Shown here: positions 6,391 through 8,123 of the stretch, one piece after another
How the letters are laid out: the number at the start of each line of letters is the position of its first letter
Numbering within the stretch: position 1 is the stretch's first letter
NCBI GenBank assembly: GCA_020343555.1
Contig: CP070800.1
Location: 1,646,292 to 1,654,414 of the forward strand
Length of the DNA: 8,123 bases
Source: Dehalococcoidales bacterium
Lineage (GTDB): Bacteria > Chloroflexota > Dehalococcoidia > Dehalococcoidales > UBA2162
Reading direction: 5' to 3'
Made by a program: the position numbers and the translations under genes
Notes under the pieces: model-generated
Seen by the model: only the letters and a program-made list of their open reading frames with translations
What the model was told of the DNA's origin: nothing
Database searches by the model: none

Positions 6391-6978
6391 ATGAAAAAAA
6401 TACTCGGATTAACAATAGCTGCGATTCTTGTAATAGGTCTTGTAGGCGGAGGTACCTGGGCATACTTTAGCGATACAGAAGAGACAACCGGTAATGTATT
6501 CTCAGCCGGAACTCTCGACCTTGGAGTAGCAAACGTATCCGGAACGAATCCTACCGGTAGTACTACCGCAACATTTGGCACCTCTGATCTGGCACCTGGC
6601 AGCACTGCAGGCAGTGGCACTCTTTATGTCAATAATGAAGGAAGCATTCCAATGACATCGGTTAATGTTTCATTCTCACTAGCCAGTTTCACTGAGAATA
6701 CTCCTAATACCGTTGACGATTGGGACGGCGTCGCCGACACAGACAACCTGACTAAGATGATCATTACGACAGATGTAAAATGGGGCGGTGTCGATGTTGT
6801 CGCATTGGAAAACCAGTCCATTGCTGACCTTATAGCCCTGGGCGAGACAAACCTGGGAAGTCTCGCAGCTGATGAAGAAAAAGCATTGTTCATAGAATGG
6901 ACTTTCAGCGCTACCGCGACGAATGGCTGTCAGGGTGATTCAGTAGATCTGACCATATCGCTTGAAGGCAACCAGTAA
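6391..6978 (+). CDS. TasA/camelysin (CalY)-family secreted fibre protein with SipW-type signal peptide
   Basis: This 195-residue exported protein is related to the Bacillus biofilm fibre subunit TasA and camelysin CalY. The N-terminus has a lysine-charged n-region, a hydrophobic helix (about 4-20) and the hallmark GTWAYFSDTE followed by FSAGTLDLG; SipW-type cleavage would fall around TWA/YFSD (about residue 24). The mature part is rich in Thr, Ser, Gly and Asp with beta-strand periodicity, and includes the family elements LAPGS, TLYVNNEGS and a C-terminal QGDSVDLTISLEGNQ. C180 is the only cysteine. The SD AAAGGAG at 7 nt is the strongest among the operon's main genes, fitting an abundant product. 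The SipW-like peptidase just upstream is the likely processing enzyme. Camelysins were once called metalloproteases; no protease motif is evident here. Confidence 0.88.
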   Translation: MKKILGLTIAAILVIGLVGGGTWAYFSDTEETTGNVFSAGTLDLGVANVSGTNPTGSTTATFGTSDLAPGSTAGSGTLYVNNEGSIPMTSVNVSFSLASFTENTPNTVDDWDGVADTDNLTKMIITTDVKWGGVDVVALENQSIADLIALGETNLGSLAADEEKALFIEWTFSATATNGCQGDSVDLTISLEGNQ

Positions 6979-7011
6979 TCCTTTGAGCAACATTATGAGA
7001 GATAAGTGTTA

Positions 7012-7047
7012 GGAGCTGAGTTGAGGAATCATACAATCTCAGCCTCC
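7012..7047 (+). other. Intercistronic stem-loop between the two secreted-protein genes
   Basis: GGAGCTGAG (7012-7020) pairs with CTCAGCCTCC (7038-7047) with one bulged base, and TTG (7021-7023) can continue pairing with CAA (7034-7036) across a bulged T. No T-run follows, so it is more likely a 3'-protecting or attenuating structure than a full terminator, perhaps letting the upstream gene be expressed above the downstream one. Confidence 0.5.
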
Positions 7048-7078
7048 GAAAATCCTGAGAAATAAAAGGAGAGTGCCA

Positions 7079-7150
7079 ATGAAGATCTTAAATAAAGTTG
7101 ACAATACTCTTCATTTGCACTCGCGTTATACTACTCATTCTCCCTGCTGA
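7079..7150 (+). CDS. Possible 23-residue mini-ORF (leader peptide or remnant)
   Basis: An ATG at 7079 with a strong AAAGGAGAG SD (7066-7074) opens 23 codons beginning MKILNKVDNT and rich in His, Thr and Ser later, ending with TGA at 7148-7150, 17 nt before the next gene's ATG. It has no hydrophobic core and no recognised family. It may be a leader peptide that feeds ribosomes to the downstream gene, the frameshifted start of an older gene, or noise. Confidence 0.3.
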   Translation: MKILNKVDNTLHLHSRYTTHSPC

Positions 7151-7167
7151 ATTCGGAAGTAAACGTT

Positions 7168-8123
7168 ATGAGGGAAACCGGCGTGTATAGTTACTTAATA
7201 AGGATATTTATTACTATAGCACTAATAGCGGCAACCGTGCTTGGTTCGCTGCCTTCCTCGGTTCAGGCTGCCCCTGATCCGATCGACCTTGAACTTGATG
7301 CCGCCGGTTACACGCCAATCGTCATCAACAATATCAAGCCCGGTGACAGCGGAGTTAAAACTGTCGAGCTCAGGAACGCGGGTATGCAAAACGGACTGGT
7401 CTATATCTGGCTCAGCGATATAATCGACGGCGAAGGATTAAATCCCGATTCAGAAACAGGTGATACCTCCGGTGCTGGAGAACTAAGTGAATACCTGCTA
7501 CTGGATATCAGTGTGTCAGGCTTGTCTACTAACCTTGTATTTCCGGCAACAGTGAGTGATTTCCCAACGAGTGCCGCCGACCAGAAGTATATAAACATAA
7601 TCGACCTGAAAGTGGGAGAAACAAGGATACTGGACTGGTACTGGGAACTTCCCCATGATACCGGAAATATGGTACAGGGTGACGAATTATCATTTACCAT
7701 CAATTATCACTTGAGAGAGACGGAAGTTACCATCGGTTCCGTGGGTGTAAGGGATGTGAGCGAATTAAACGATGATACCCCGGTCATCGATGACGCGGAA
7801 GAAGAGACGTATAACACACTGGAAGTAAATCTGCTGGACGAAAAATCCGTTGTTGAAATAAGTGAAGATGGCATCGTCAAAGATTCCGTAATTCTCGCTG
7901 ATGCCGAGAAACTATTTACACTGGAAATACCAGGTGGCACCAGGATTACCGGCGCCGGAGGGATACCGCTTGCCCGTATCGAACTTACCATAGAGAAAAT
8001 TTCAACACCGCTACCCGACAATACCATTCTCCTTACTCCGAAATACCGGCTTATCGGATACGATACTAAAGGTAAGACTGTCCATACCGAGTTCGATCCA
8101 CCGGTAAGGTTAACGATCCGCTA
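7168..8123 (+). CDS. Large secreted protein with TasA-like N-terminal domain (partial, runs off the window)
   Basis: At least 318 residues are encoded and the frame is open at the right edge. A classical Sec signal peptide (1-34; hydrophobic core 13-26, cleavage SVQA/APDP) replaces the SipW-type signal of the preceding gene. Residues about 45-184 resemble a TasA/camelysin domain: INNIKPGDSG, then TVELRNAG, GELSEYLLLDIS, LKVGETRILDWYWELP and a QGDELSFTINY strand. An acidic linker (about 195-215) leads to a second beta-rich region (about 225-318) with ITGAGGIPLARIELTI and YRLIGYDTKGK...FDPPVRLTI, a pattern I associate with surface proteins of Chloroflexota and methanogens (memory, not a search). 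The ATG has a moderate GGAAG at 8 nt. It may be an anchor, minor subunit or assembly factor for the TasA-like fibre. The C-terminal anchor, if any, lies outside the window. Confidence 0.75.
   Translation, partial: MRETGVYSYLIRIFITIALIAATVLGSLPSSVQAAPDPIDLELDAAGYTPIVINNIKPGDSGVKTVELRNAGMQNGLVYIWLSDIIDGEGLNPDSETGDTSGAGELSEYLLLDISVSGLSTNLVFPATVSDFPTSAADQKYINIIDLKVGETRILDWYWELPHDTGNMVQGDELSFTINYHLRETEVTIGSVGVRDVSELNDDTPVIDDAEEETYNTLEVNLLDEKSVVEISEDGIVKDSVILADAEKLFTLEIPGGTRITGAGGIPLARIELTIEKISTPLPDNTILLTPKYRLIGYDTKGKTVHTEFDPPVRLTIR

Noticed and set aside
7098..7132. TTGACA (7098-7103) with TATACT (7127-7132) as a promoter for the last gene
   Set aside because: The spacer is 23 bp, too long for a sigma-70-type promoter, and no -10-like hexamer lies at 16-18 bp.
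7241..7423. 60-codon plus-strand frame inside the last gene
   Set aside because: It overlaps, in a different frame, a region with a clear signal peptide and TasA-like motifs; it has no SD and no domain.

Overview
The window looks like bacterial chromosome of middling GC, most consistent with a Chloroflexota (Dehalococcoidia-like) genome. That assignment is inference. It rests on an archaeal-type cofactor-independent phosphoglycerate mutase next to a uracil-DNA-glycosylase-like Fe-S protein, and on CHASE4/PAS histidine kinase and SipW/TasA-type secretion genes together with a 'FDPP-x-LTI' surface-protein domain. No rRNA, tRNA, CRISPR array, insertion sequence or phage gene was seen, and no gene-free gap exceeds 189 bases.

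Region A (1-1822, minus strand) is a two-gene housekeeping-type operon. A uracil-DNA-glycosylase-superfamily protein (1211-1822) is followed by apgM (1-1172, cut by the window's left edge). A good -35/-10 pair (GTGACA, 17 bp, TATAAT) lies about 50-75 bp upstream. apgM appears to start at TTG.

Region B (1977-5254, plus strand) is a two-component system transcribed divergently from region A. It has a membrane histidine kinase with an extracytoplasmic CHASE4 sensor, HAMP, two PAS domains and HisKA/HATPase, followed 41 bp later by an OmpR/PhoB-family response regulator. A perfect 10-bp hairpin at 5286-5310 probably ends this unit.

Region C (5426-8123, plus strand) reads as an extracellular-fibre export operon. 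Its genes are a stand-alone degenerate receiver protein, a SipW-like (Ser/His, ER-type) signal peptidase, a TasA/camelysin-like secreted protein with a typical SipW-type signal peptide, and a larger secreted protein that joins a TasA-like domain to a second beta-rich domain and runs off the right edge. In front of this operon, three copies of TTTGTWA stand exactly 11 bp apart and abut an extended -10 element, an arrangement like a PhoB/OmpR activator site. The simplest model is that the CHASE4 kinase senses an outside signal, phosphorylates the OmpR-family regulator, and the regulator activates the fibre operon. The degenerate receiver, short SD-preceded mini-ORFs and intercistronic hairpins may add further control.
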